DNA from: Sinotaia quadrata
Lineage: Eukaryota > Mollusca > Gastropoda > Architaenioglossa > Viviparidae
NCBI GenBank assembly: GCA_028829895.1
Contig: CM054182.1
Span: forward strand, 14,714,001 to 14,778,000
Reading direction: 5' to 3'
DNA length: 64,000 nt
The position numbers were made by a program, and so were the translations under genes. Below, one piece after another: positions 13,367-26,600 of this stretch (positions within the stretch are counted from its first letter, which is position 1; every line of letters begins with the position of its first letter). The notes beneath the pieces were generated by a model. The model made no database searches. It saw only the letters and a list, made by a program, of their open reading frames with translations, and was not told the DNA's origin.

Positions 13367-16300
13367 CGTGCGCGCGCGCAATGGGCCGGGCCAAAAGAAA
13401 TAGATTTCGTTTCTAGTAATTTAGAAAATATAATCTTCAGCACAGGTATAGAGCAGAAAACGCAGTCCATATATGAAGTTCTTTGTGCATTTGTTCAATG
13501 TTTGAACTTCTGCTCTCAGACGGCGTCTACTATTTTCGTTACACGTACATAATACACTGTTATCAGTGCAAAACTATCACACACGACTGTCACACATAAC
13601 AGATCAAATGAACGACAGAGCCTCGAAAGAATTACTGCCACTTCAGCTCAACGAACGCCAGATATGGTTTCACCAGGCGATATGTGCATGACCCCTAGAC
13701 ATGCATTGGCTCTAGGGTATGGTGGAATATTTATCTCAAATCTCCAAACACAATCCGTGTATAGTATACACTGTATACATGATGCTAAAGGATTACAAAT
13801 GGCCCTCCCAACAACATAATATGAGATGTGAAGAGAGTTTCCTACAGCTATACCAAGACATGTAACATAATACAGACAAGTGGAGAAAATTTCCTATTAA
13901 TACAGACGAAATGAGTATTTCCTACAGTACTGAGGTGAAGAGAATTTCCTGCAGTAATATAGACAAGTAATACAGATGGGTAACATAATACAGACTCATG
14001 AAGAATGTTTCCTACAGTAATACAAATGTCTAACATAAAACAAACATGCAACATAATACAGATGTGTGAAGAGATTTTCCTACAGTAATACAGATGTGTG
14101 AAGAGAGTTTCCTACAGTAATGTAGATGTGTGAAGAGAGTTTCCTACAGTAATGTAGATGTGTGAAGAGAGTTTCCTACAGTAATACAGATGTCTAACAT
14201 AAAACAAAAATGCAATATAATACAGATGTGTGACGAGTTTCCTACAGTAATACAGATGTGTGAAGAGAGTTTCCTACAGTATGTATCTCTTGCAATGTTG
14301 TGGTGATGATGAATTAGGTCAGTGAAGCATCAGTGGGGTAACAGAAATGTATGTAATATGGAAAGGCAAAGTGCTAAATTACAATCACCACTTATTAGGA
14401 ATAATTAAATTAATGTTAATTAATCAGTAATTACAATCACCACTTATTAGGGATAATTGAATGAATGTTAATTAATCAGTAATTACAAACTCCACTTATA
14501 ATCCTCAACCCAAAGCACAGAAACAGACTCAGAGTTGCTGAGAGAGAGAGAGATGTAGAGTGAGACATTAAGAGTGATAAAAAAAATGTGACATATGACA
14601 AGTGAGATAAATACTAAAACAGCAACATTAAGTGTGAGGTTAACAGTTTCACAAGATATTAATATTAAGATAGACATTGATAACTGAAAAGTGAGATAAA
14701 TACTAAAACAGCAACATTAAGTGTGAGGTTAACAGTTTCACAAGATATTAATATTAAGATAGACAGTGATAACTGAAAAGTGAGATAAATACTAAAACAG
14801 CAACATTAAGTGTGTGGTTAACAGTTTCACAAGATATTAATATTAAGAAAGACAGTGATAACTGAAAAGTAAGATAAATACTAAAACAGGAACATTAAGG
14901 CAGGTTAAAAGTTTCACAAGAATATTAACAGTAAGATAGTGATAAGTGAAAAGATGAAAAGAAAAAATGAAAAGTGAAAAATGAAAAAGAAATACCAAAA
15001 CAGTGTCAATGTCATTAACAGAAGAAATAAAGCAAGACATGATGACATTGAGATACAAGGTGACATAATAACATTAAGTATGAGATGAAAAGTGACATAA
15101 TTAAAAATGATTTAAAGAGTGACAAAGAGATACAATAAAAAAAGAAAAAGGTGGTGGTGGTTATAAATAATGACCAGGAAGACAATAAAAAGATTTAAAG
15201 GGTGACAAAGGGAGATAAAGTGACAACGAGAAAAACTAAGAAATGATACAAAAAATAATTACCTAGGGACATAAATTTCAAGCAAGAGTGACAAAAGAGA
15301 CATAATAGGAAAGTGATAAATAAGAATGACAAAAGTGACAAAATAAAGAAGTAAAGAAGTGATAAAAATAATTAAGGAGGGACTTACATTTCAAGCAAGA
15401 GATAAGAATGACAAAGGGAAATAATGAGTGACAAAGAAGCACAATAAGAAAGCAATAAAAAATACCTAAGGACATACAGTTCATGAAAGATAAAAATGAC
15501 TAGGAAACAGACAATAAAAGAAGTGAAGAGTAGCAAAGGACACAATAAAAATATTGACAAAGCAAAAGGACACAATAGGAAATTGACAAAGATGGATAAA
15601 GATATCAAGAATGAGAAAGGAATATGGAAGAAAGAGATAAACAGGAACCAAGAGTGATAAAAGAGTGACAATGAGAGATTAAGAGTGACAAAAGGATGCA
15701 ATAAAAAAGTCATTAAGAGTGACAAAAGGATGCAATAGGATGCAATAAAAATACAAAAAGATGCAATAAAAATAGTCATTAAGAGTGACAAAAGGATGCA
15801 ATAAAAAAGAGAAGAGTGACAAAAGGATACAATAAAAAAGTCATTAAGAGTGACAAAAGGATGCAATAAAAAAGAGAACAAGAGTGACAAAAGGATGCAA
15901 TTAAAAAAAGACATTAAGAGTGACAAAAGGATGCAATAAAAAAGAGAACATGAGAGACAAAAGAATGCAATAAAAAGTCATTAAGAGTGACAAAAGGATG
16001 CAATAAAAAAGACATTAAGAGTGACAAAAGGATGCAATAAAAAAAGACATTAAGAGTGACAAAAGGATGCAATAAAAAAAAGACATTAAGAGTGACAAAA
16101 GGATGCAATAAAAAAGAGAATAAGAGTGACAAAAGGATGCAATAAAAAAGAGAACAAGAGTGACAAAAGGATGCAATAAAAAAAGACATTAAGAGTGACA
16201 AAGGATGCAATAAAAAGAAGTGTTGAAGTTTTGAACACTTACAATCACCACACTTATGGGGCCTAGATGATGTTAATTCATTCTTGATGCAGATTGAGTA

Positions 16301-19300
16301 GAGGTATGAGGATAGAGTTGAAAAGATCAAGACCTTGATGAAGACGTGACAGAAAAAAGATAAGCAACAGAGGACTGATAAGAAAAGATTAAGAATGCAC
16401 ATGGAATTCTTTAAGAAAGACACTGTGAGTATCACATGAAAGACTGAAAGGGACACAATAAGAAAGAGATAAAGAGTGACAAAGGGCTACAATAATAAAG
16501 AGTGACAAAGGGACACAATAAGAAAGAGATAAAGAGTGACACACAATAATAAAGAGATAAAGAGTGACAAAGGACACAATAACAAGACACCATACAAATG
16601 CACACATCAAATAAATGAACTCACCATGGAAGATTCTGTAATTTCAAGTCAACAGTTTTTCTGTCTTCTGCCTCTTTATGATTTTGAACTTTTCTCATCA
16701 GTTTAGGAGATTGGTGTTCTAACAGGGCAACTGATGGTGGGTGTTCTGACAGGGCAACTGATGGTGGGTGTTCTGACAGGGCAACTGATGGTGGGTGTTC
16801 TAACATGGCAACTGATGGTGGGTGGTCTGACAGGGCAACTGATGATGTGTGCTCCAACAGGGCAACTGATGATGGGCATTCTAAAGGGGCAATTAAAGAT
16901 GGGTGTTCTAACAGGGCAAGTGATGATGAGTTTTTTAACAGGGCAACTGATGATGGGTTTTCTAATAGTGCAACTGATGATGGGTGTTCTAATAGGGCAA
17001 CTGATGTTGGGTGCTCAGGTAATAAATCTGTCACATCTTCAGGATCTCTACGATGGTGCTGATCTTCATATCGTTTTCCCTCACTGGCTCTTTTCCTGCA
17101 GTTTAAGAATAATTAATCAATATATAAGAGCATATAGGAATTTGAGTAATTTTAAACATTATTTCCTATCTCTGAGCTTTTACTGTGTTTTATGTTGTTA
17201 CCCATAGTTCATGCACACAAGCACATGTGCATGCAATCATACATTTACTCAAATGAAAAAAGCAAACTCAAAGAATGTAAAAATATTTTCCTTCATTTAA
17301 TTAAGCAAATTATAACACTTCTCAAAATGCATGCACGCACACACACACCACACACACATATATAGGCCTACACCTCATTTTGATAGTGGAAAAAATAAGA
17401 TAACAATAAAAATTAAACTCTGTACCTAATACTTATTCAAAAAGAAAATGCAGTAAGAAATGCTAAGAGATCTGAGTCTCCACTTGATATTCAAATATCT
17501 ATAAGATCTAAATGGTATAAGTCCCAAATGGCTAAGAAAAGTTCCAGTAATACACTGGCAACTTAAAACTCACTTTAAGATAACAGACTTCTTTTGTGTG
17601 TTCTGTGTAAAAAAAAAAATCAGATCTATGAGTGGAGTTACTGTTCATAGCTCATATTTCACTTTAAATCTTAATGGAAATCTACATGGTCTTAAAAAAT
17701 ATGTTAGCATTAAGTACCTCTATTTATTGACAATACTATATCAAAATTAAATAGTGCTGATTTAAAAAAAGCCTGCCATTCAGTAAGTTTGTACACTGCT
17801 ATGAACAAGATGGCCTAGCACAGAAGCAGCATTTGGAGTGGTAAGAAATCTATCGAGCCGTGGTGTCAATCACTGGTGTGATTCATGCAAATCAAACAAT
17901 GAAGTTATTTTCTATTGTAAATAAAATCTTCTCAATGCAGTGATACAAGTCAAATGCATACATATTAATCTGTATTAATCTGTTAATTCCTGTATTTTAT
18001 TGACTATAATATTAACTAGTCAAGGTCTTAAAAAGTCTTAAGTAGTATGTTAGCTCTACATTAACTAGTCAAGGTGTTGTAAGTAATATCTTAGCTGGTC
18101 AAAATATAAAATAAAATGTGACAATCTGAATAATGAACTGCCCCAATGGACCAGACAGAGGTTGATACTGCACATGCAACTAAATACTACCACATCAGAC
18201 AGGGTTTAATCACATGAACATTAATCAATACAGATCTACTCCTGTCAGGTTTTAGTCACAACAACATTAATCAGTACATAGATCTCTTCAATTATCATGA
18301 GCAGTAAGCAATACATAGATCTAATCCTGTCAGGTTTTAGTCACATGAACATTAAGCAGTACATAGATATCTTCAATTATCACGAGCAGTAAGCAATATA
18401 TATCCTGTCAGGTTTTAGTCACATGAACATTAATCAGTACATAGATCGCTTCAATTACCATGAGCAGTAATCAATACATAGATCTAATCCTGTCAGGATT
18501 TAGTCACCATGAGCATTAATCAATGTAGAGATCTACTCATGTCAGGGATTGATAAGTATTACTGGTTTGCTAGTTATATATTCTCACAATTACAATGACT
18601 AAATGGTTGATAACTGTTGATTTGCTGGTTCTGTATTTTCACAAATCCTTTAAGTTGTAAGATAAAAAGAATGAATGGCAAATATGTGTTTCTAGTTCAT
18701 TGGTTGTATATTCATTGTACAATAAAAAATAATAAATTATGATATGAGTTGTTGGTTCACTAGTTCTATTTTTGTCTTTAACAATAGTAATTAAAGGATC
18801 CTAAAGGTAACACACCAATAACTACTGGCATCAAAATTATCATAACTTTAACTTTTTTTGTTTTTTAACAACTCATTTCCTAAGTGATATTTAGATATGC
18901 AGATGTCAAAGTGAATCCTGCTGTCAAAAGTTATACTAGTTTCTTCAAAATTATGCTATTTGTTGCAGTGATCTTGCTAACTGTCAAGATAATTATAAGA
19001 AAAAATATTAGGTGTCAAGGTAAAACAGATGTCAAGGTGATATTAGTTAGCACTAATAATAAAGAAGCTAATGTAGGAGACACCTTCTTCAGCATCTCTT
19101 GTTGTCAAGGTGATATAGGTAAATATTGATTTAAAAAAAGCCTAACCTGGCAGCTTCCTTCTTTAGCATCTCATGTTTCATAAGCAGTTTCTTCCGCTCT
19201 GTGAATGTTTTCCGTACACGGAAGCCACGAAATGCTGACTGAATAAAAGATGAATTACAACTATTAATAACTACTGTACAGATAACAGTAGCAGCCCAAA

Positions 19301-22300
19301 GAAAGGTGTTAAATATTTTATACAGAAAGAAAAATCTCTAGATTGACAGAAACATTTATTCTAAAGACCTACAAATCGACAGACAGAAACACTTATTCTA
19401 CAAAGAAAAATTGACAGAAAGACATATTTCCTCATGAAAACAAAAACTAGAAGACTGAAAAACATTTCCTCATGAAGACAAAAACTACAAGATTGAAGAA
19501 AAAACACATTTACTCATGGATACAAAAACTAAAAAGACTGACAGAAAGACACATTTACTCTAGACAGTAAAGAGTCAAGATTGACAGATAGACACATTTA
19601 CTCTTGATGACAATTAAAAGATTGGCAGAAAGACACATCTATTTATGAATTTAAACTAAAAGATCGACAGAAGGGAAAATACTAATAAACATCATTAATT
19701 GTTTCACAAGCTAATTCTAACAAGACAAAGTCAGTGTACAGAAATATTACTTACTATGTAAACACCCTTAATTGTTTCAAAAACGATTTCTAACAAGACA
19801 AAGAGAGAACTGGACAAAAAATGATTAAGTATTCCATCAACAGACTTTTTCTAACCAAAGAAAGATGCTTGTAAAAACATGATTAACTGCTATACAAATA
19901 TACAAATTCTGATAAGCCAAAGCACAAAAGCAGAATTTTCCAAAACATTCATTACACACATACTATTTCAGACAAGATCAGGAGAAAATTATATATTAAA
20001 TATTTATACATTAGAACTAGAAATATACAAAAGAACTGCATGTATACATAAAAACTATACACAGTTGCACATTTAAAATAAATTCAAATACCTGAATCTT
20101 AGTGGCTGCAATATCTTGAATGCCAGTGATGGATAATGCCCCTTGTTCAATCATGTATTGTGCTACATCATGGTGCTCTCCCATAAGTGCATAGTCCAGA
20201 GGTGTGTACCTGGAATAGGTATACCCAGAAATATTTTAAGCAAAAGAACAAAAAAAAAAAGTCAAGAAGCATGTACCTATAATTAAGCATGCCATACAAA
20301 TGCTATTAGTTAAAAAAAATACAATTGAGAAGTCAAGTGTGTACCTACAAACAGGCATAGCCCACAAATGCTGAGAGTTAAAAATAAACAAAAGACTTAA
20401 AAATGTCAGAGATATTTATCTATAAACAGACATGGCCCCAAAACACTGTTAGTAGAAAAACAAAGACTTTAGAGAAGTAAAGAGCTGTTTCCTTATGAAA
20501 AGGAATGGCCCACAAACAGTGAAAAACCCAAAGATTTTAGAGAAGTCAAGAGTTGATTGCTAGGTAATATATATATTGTTTATAAAAATCTTTCTAATGA
20601 TGACTGCACAAACACCGATCCTAAACACAATATAGTTTATAAAATTTTTTCTAATGATGACTGCACACATACCTGTCCTAAACACAATATATTGTTTATA
20701 AAAATCTTTCTAATGATGACTGCACATATACCTGTCCTAAACACAATATATTTTTTATAAAAATCTTTCTAATGATGACTGCAAACATACCTGTCCTCAG
20801 TAAACTCCATATGGTTAGGGAAGGCATTGCACTCAATCAGCAGTTTGACAGCATCCAGATGGCCTTGGCTACATGCCCAGTGCAGACACGTCATACCCTT
20901 TAATCAAGCCACAAAATATCACAGACATGTCATACCCTTCAATCAAACCACAAAATATCACAGACAATATTTTAGATTACAGGGTTGATTCTGTGAGCCA
21001 ATCTTGGAACCAGAGTTTTCAAAATGGCTTCTGGTACATGTTTTGATTTCACAGTTTGAAATTTATTCAAGTTTGAAAGTTGGAACTGTGATCCTACTAA
21101 GAAATTTCTTCAAGTCTGAAATTAGAACTGATTCTACTAATATATTACTGAGAAAAATGGTTGACACATTCAAAATGACCAATAGCTAAACAATGTCAAA
21201 ATATACTTTAAGATTCATTTTGTCACATTTATCAACCATAAGTTTGCCTCATAGTCCTGGTTAAAGCATTTTGAGAGCAAAGCCTATCAAGCATACTGTG
21301 AAGTATATTGGCTATTAAAAAAAAATCAAACCTCTTTGTCTTGAGTATTTGGGTTTGCATGATGCTCCATAAGTGCTGACATACAGTTGACAAAGCCACC
21401 ATAGGCCGCACAGTGAAGAGGAGTACGTCTAAACAAAGATAAACCATTACAGTGAAGAGGAGTATGTCTAAACAAAGATAAACCATTACAGTGAAGAGGA
21501 GTACGTCTAAACAAAAATAAACCATTACAGTGAAAAGGAGTACGTCTAAACAAAAATAAACCATTACACTTACAGTGAAGAGGAGTACGTCTAAACAAAA
21601 ATAAACCCTTACAGTGAAGAGGAGTACGTCTAAACAAAAATAAACCATTACAGTGAAGAGGAGTACGTCTAAACAAAGATAAACCATTACAGTGAAGAGG
21701 AGTACGTCTATAACAAAGATAAACCATTACAGTGAAGAGGAGTACGTCTAAACAAAAATAAACCATTACAGTGAAGAGGAGCATGTTTAAATGAAGATAA
21801 ACCATTACAGTGAAGAGGGGTACATCTAAACAAAGATAAACCATTAATTAGAGGGAAAAGATACATCATTCATGGTATAGGGGTATATTTCTAGGACATG
21901 GATAATTCACAGTGGGACAAGGATAGTGTAGTGGAGTAAGTTTGCCTATCCCTATTTCTAAACTTAATAATTATGTATTGCTGCTAATGTTAATACGACC
22001 CAACCTTGGGCACTGCTTATGATGATATTTTTGTAAGTGCCAGAGTTGGAGTAAACAACTCAGGTGGTGAAAATGCTAGAACTTGCTGATGCAATCCAAA
22101 CCAGTTCCAAGTGGATGAGTAGTTTTTCTGACTAATAGCTTCACACTTGTTCATAACAACTTCATCTAATGGGGATGAACCAAAAATTATTTTGTTGAAG
22201 AAAGTTCTATATTCTAATCACTATGATTTTGACATAACTCGAATCTGTTAGCTTATGGTAAGTTAACTGACTGATAAAGAAAGAATTGACTTAGAAATAT

Positions 22301-23560
22301 TTCGTACATGTTTGTTATTGATCTATGACAGGGGTCTCCAAACTACGGCCCATGAGGCCCTCTCATGCAGCCCTTGGAGACAAAAAAGTCTATGGAAAAA
22401 AATTATGGAAATTTACGTGTATCTTGCCAAGATCAGCCACCGCTAATTTTTTCTATCTCTAATCTTTGAGAGTTGAGAGGGAACAAACAACTCTGACCCA
22501 GATTCGGAAAAAAGGAGTGTTATTGATATGGGTCACTGATTGTTATGTAAGTCGGATATATTCTTAGTATCCAGTCCACACAGACTATAGTATATGAGCA
22601 GTCAACCATGACTATTAGACAAAGCCATTGAGTTGCAAGCAAATGACCTCCTTGGGGACAAGTTCAAAGAAGGACTGGTGGGTTTTTACCAGTTTTTGCC
22701 CAGGGAAGACTGTCCTAATGTCAAAACCTTTGCATCAAGGTATCTTCAATCTTTGGAACAACATAACTGTGTGAACAAACATTTGCTATCTATTTTTATC
22801 TACAACTTCATTTAATATTTACAAGTCTTATGTTTAAAAATACATTTTTTAAATCCTGTATATGGAATTTATATGAAACACTATTTCTCAACATTTTCTA
22901 GAATCTGTCCTTGATTGAAAAATAGAATCCAAAAATGACAATTTACAATTTAAAAAGATTTTGACCTTGAATGGTCTCGAATGTTTGGGTCGACACCATA
23001 TTTAACAAGAATTTGGCAAATGTAGGCATGGCCACCAAGCGCTGCCCTGAAACAGAAACAAAATGTAGTAAACAATTAATCAAACTTAAGTGTTATGCGA
23101 TTAGTCAATCAATACTTACCACCTTTGTAAGTACTTATGCAACAAATATTTCCTACAGTGGTAAGCAATAAGTAAACAAATACTTCCTAAAGCAGCTAGG
23201 AGGAGCTAACAAAAAAGAAGTTAAAGTTTTAAACTTAGTGCATATGAGGGAATGAAATTTATGATTTATATTGTACTCTTTCTATTGAAGTGTATGAATG
23301 AAAACTGAGTGTTATTTTTTATAGTTGTATTTTAATGATGATTTTATTTCAGAGATTGGTAAAAAGCATTTAGATAAGTTAGACAAATATTAGAGAGAAA
23401 ACTTAGGGGAAATCCTTGTTAAGATCAAGGTTTCAGTGTTCAGTATTGGAGTTTGTACATCAGGAAACATGTACCACATCAATCAACTTGGCTGGAGTCA
23501 CAAGTTATTCCAATAATCTGTGTTGGGTTAGCCACCAGCTTATATAAGAGAAGGCTAATT

Positions 23561-23604
<44 letters not shown>

Positions 23605-26600
23605 ATATGTGTGTGTCTGTGTGGAACAGAGTTTACAAGCATGAGGCAACATATGTAGTGGTGAATGTGATGAATCATCATGACTAACAGTGGTTTAAGC
23701 TAAGTGAACTGACGAGAGTGAGCTAAGTGAACTGACGAGACTGAGCTAATTAAACTGACACTGGACTGAGCTAAGTGAACTGACACTGGCTTGAACTATG
23801 CGAACTGATATTGAATGAGATAAATGAACTGACACTGGACTGAGCTAAGTGACTTTACAGTGGACTGGTAAATGAACTGACACTGGACTAAGTGAAATGA
23901 GACTGAGCTAAGAGAATTGACATTGGAATGAGATAAGTGAACTGGCACTGGACAGAGATAAGTGAACTTGCACTGGATTGTGCTAAGTGACTTGACAGTG
24001 GACTGAGATAAGTGAACTGGCACTGGATTGTGCCAAAAGAACTGACATTCTAAGAATACTTAAGTGTCTCTGTTCTACCACATCAGTGCACTGAGAACGA
24101 GAGCAACTATGTTTTGGAACATTAAGGATTCAACAGTTAGGTCAAACTGATCTGTGATGAGAAATACTTGGAATCCTTCGGATCTATTTTATTCTTCTTT
24201 TGTATTAAATTTTAATTTTTAATCGTTAAACACTTTTTGCATTATTGTAAATGTTTGTAAACTGTCAATATAGTTTCTGTTTATTGCATTATAAGTGTAT
24301 TGTAAACTGTAAGTATAGAATCTGTTTTTCCATTAGTGATAGAGTAGTAACAGGCAAGGACATGTTTATGGGTTGCAAAACACAAAAGGCACACATTTAA
24401 AGGTGTTTAACATACACAGTACATATTTATGGGTATAATAACCAGCAAGGTCCACATTTAGGGGTGCATCAACAAGTACATACTGATGTGCAGTAACACA
24501 CAAGGCACCCAGGGGTGTATTAACTCAGAAGTACATATCTAGGGGTGTATAAAGTACATATATTAACTCACAAGTACATATCTAGGGATGAATAAAGTAC
24601 ATATATTAACTCACAAGTACATATTTAGGGGTGTATTAATGTACAAAGTACATATTTTGGGATGTATTAGCAAGTGCATATTAAGGATGTAGTAATACTC
24701 AAGGTACATATTTAGGGGTGTAATAACAAATACTTAAGGGTGCATTCACACTCAAGGTACACAATTAAGGGTGTATTACTCAAAAGTTCATATTTAGGGG
24801 TGTAGTAACACACAAAGTATTTATTTATGGGTACTAACATACAAGATACATATTAAGGGGTTGATGAAAAGCTGAGAGCAGAAGGTTAGGTAGTCATTGG
24901 CTAAAGATCTTTTTCATTTTCTGGCATCATCTTGGACTGTCAGGTTTATCACCACAATTCTCCCTGTTTGAGAGCGTCAGGCATACAGCCTTAGTTGTGA
25001 AATGCTTAGAGTTAGTCAGTCCAGAGTTTTATTAAAGGATACTTTTACAGATGTAGCAAAGAACACAGTAGACGAGGATCATACACAAAACAAACAAACA
25101 AGATTATGATAGCAAAGATTGATTTTGATGTCAAAGAAAACAGTTTTGTTTTGTGAGCTTTCTTGAATGATACCATACCAGTGGAGTGGGGACCGGCCAT
25201 CCTGATCCAAGACATCCACACGTGCTCCACTGTCAATCAGTGTTTGAACCACATCTGCGTGCCCCATCTCACATGCACGGAAGAGTGGAGTGAGCTTGGC
25301 CTGGTCTGTGGCATTGATAGCAGCCCCATGCTGCAGTAATAACTGCACACTCTGAGCAAAGCCAGCCAAAGAAGCTGCATGCAGAGCTAGCAGCAGAATG
25401 GAAACAGAAGATTACCCATCATGGCAGCACATTATGAATACAACAGGAGCAGGGTACACACTCAAATTCCTAGGATCAAAAGGGGCTTCACATATACCTT
25501 CGGTAAAGGGGGGGGGGGAGACAAATTGAAAGATTTCATCAAGTTATCACCCCTTATCAGACACTAGTCTCTGCCCATCAATCGTCTCTTTGTTGGGTTT
25601 ATGTTGCTTGCCAGGCCCCTGAAATTTTGTGGTATTTCTAAAGATGTCAGCTTACTTACATGTTGTTTGTGTATTGCCATTGGTTCCATTAATTTCTATC
25701 ATCCTGTCAGTGAGATATGGCAAGATATATTTTTTCCCTTTTAGCCACCTAATGTCCTTGTTGTTATTTCCTTTGTTAATTAACTAGAGTCATGGATTTC
25801 TATCTTGTTATAAATTTGTCCATGTCAATTAAATATCTTGACTCCTACACAACTTGTGTAGCATTTACTGGCTCCAAGTGTGTGTATTGCGTTGTGGTTC
25901 GGTTGCAGTATGTGTTGTGACCATGTTTTCTTGTGAGAGCAGTGAAAAGATGTGTGAGTTTTGACTGTATTTTCTTGTAAAACCTGTTAACAGATGTTTA
26001 GTTGTAAAACTGGTTAACAGTCATGCTTAGCTGTATGCTTCTAGCTGTACTGCATTGTCTGCAAATACTACAGGTTTAAAAGCCATTTGGTGTTGTATTG
26101 CCTCTTTATACACTGTCTGCACATTCCACCTGCTGAATAAAACAAATCTAATTGTTCCATCAGTATTAAAATTCCACATGAGATCTACTAAAAAAGCTAA
26201 ATCTACCTGTTTCACCCATGGTTTGTCCTCTTGCATACCATACCAACTACTGAAAATGCCAAATCTACCTGTTCCACCTGTTTTGTCTTCTTGCTGAACA
26301 TCCACACTGTGTCGCAAAAACACTTTCAGCACATTGTCTGCTCCTTTCCCTGCAGCCCACATGAAAGCTGTGCGACCCTCCAGGTCAGGTTCGTCTGCGT
26401 TTTTCCATGACAGGAAGACGTCAACAGTTTCCTGCCAAAACACAACAAAACAACACATTAAAAAAACTAACTACAGACAAGTGTATTTTCATGTCAGGAA
26501 AACACACTGAAACAACTAACAACAGGCAAGTGTATTGCCATGATAAGAAGACATAAATTATTTCCAGTAGAAACACATCAAAGCGACATAACAACAAACA

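Noticed and set aside
16231..16264. Donor-like GGTGATT/GTAAGT near 16240 suggesting an exon after coding exon 17.
   Set aside because: The same CACCACTTATNNGG sequence recurs at 14390 and 14460 as part of a duplication, no acceptor fits, and the phases of coding exons 17 and 18 already join directly.
15384..16456. Two 180-codon minus-strand open frames rich in Phe, Ser and Leu, like membrane proteins.
   Set aside because: They run through the 33-bp array; the unit length is divisible by three, so the open frame follows from the repeat. There is no splice or start context and no family match.
16734..17207. A 157-codon plus-strand frame with MVGVLTGQL repeats.
   Set aside because: It is the antisense shadow of the 27-bp coding minisatellite in inversin coding exon 17, which is supported by splice phases and homology on the other strand.
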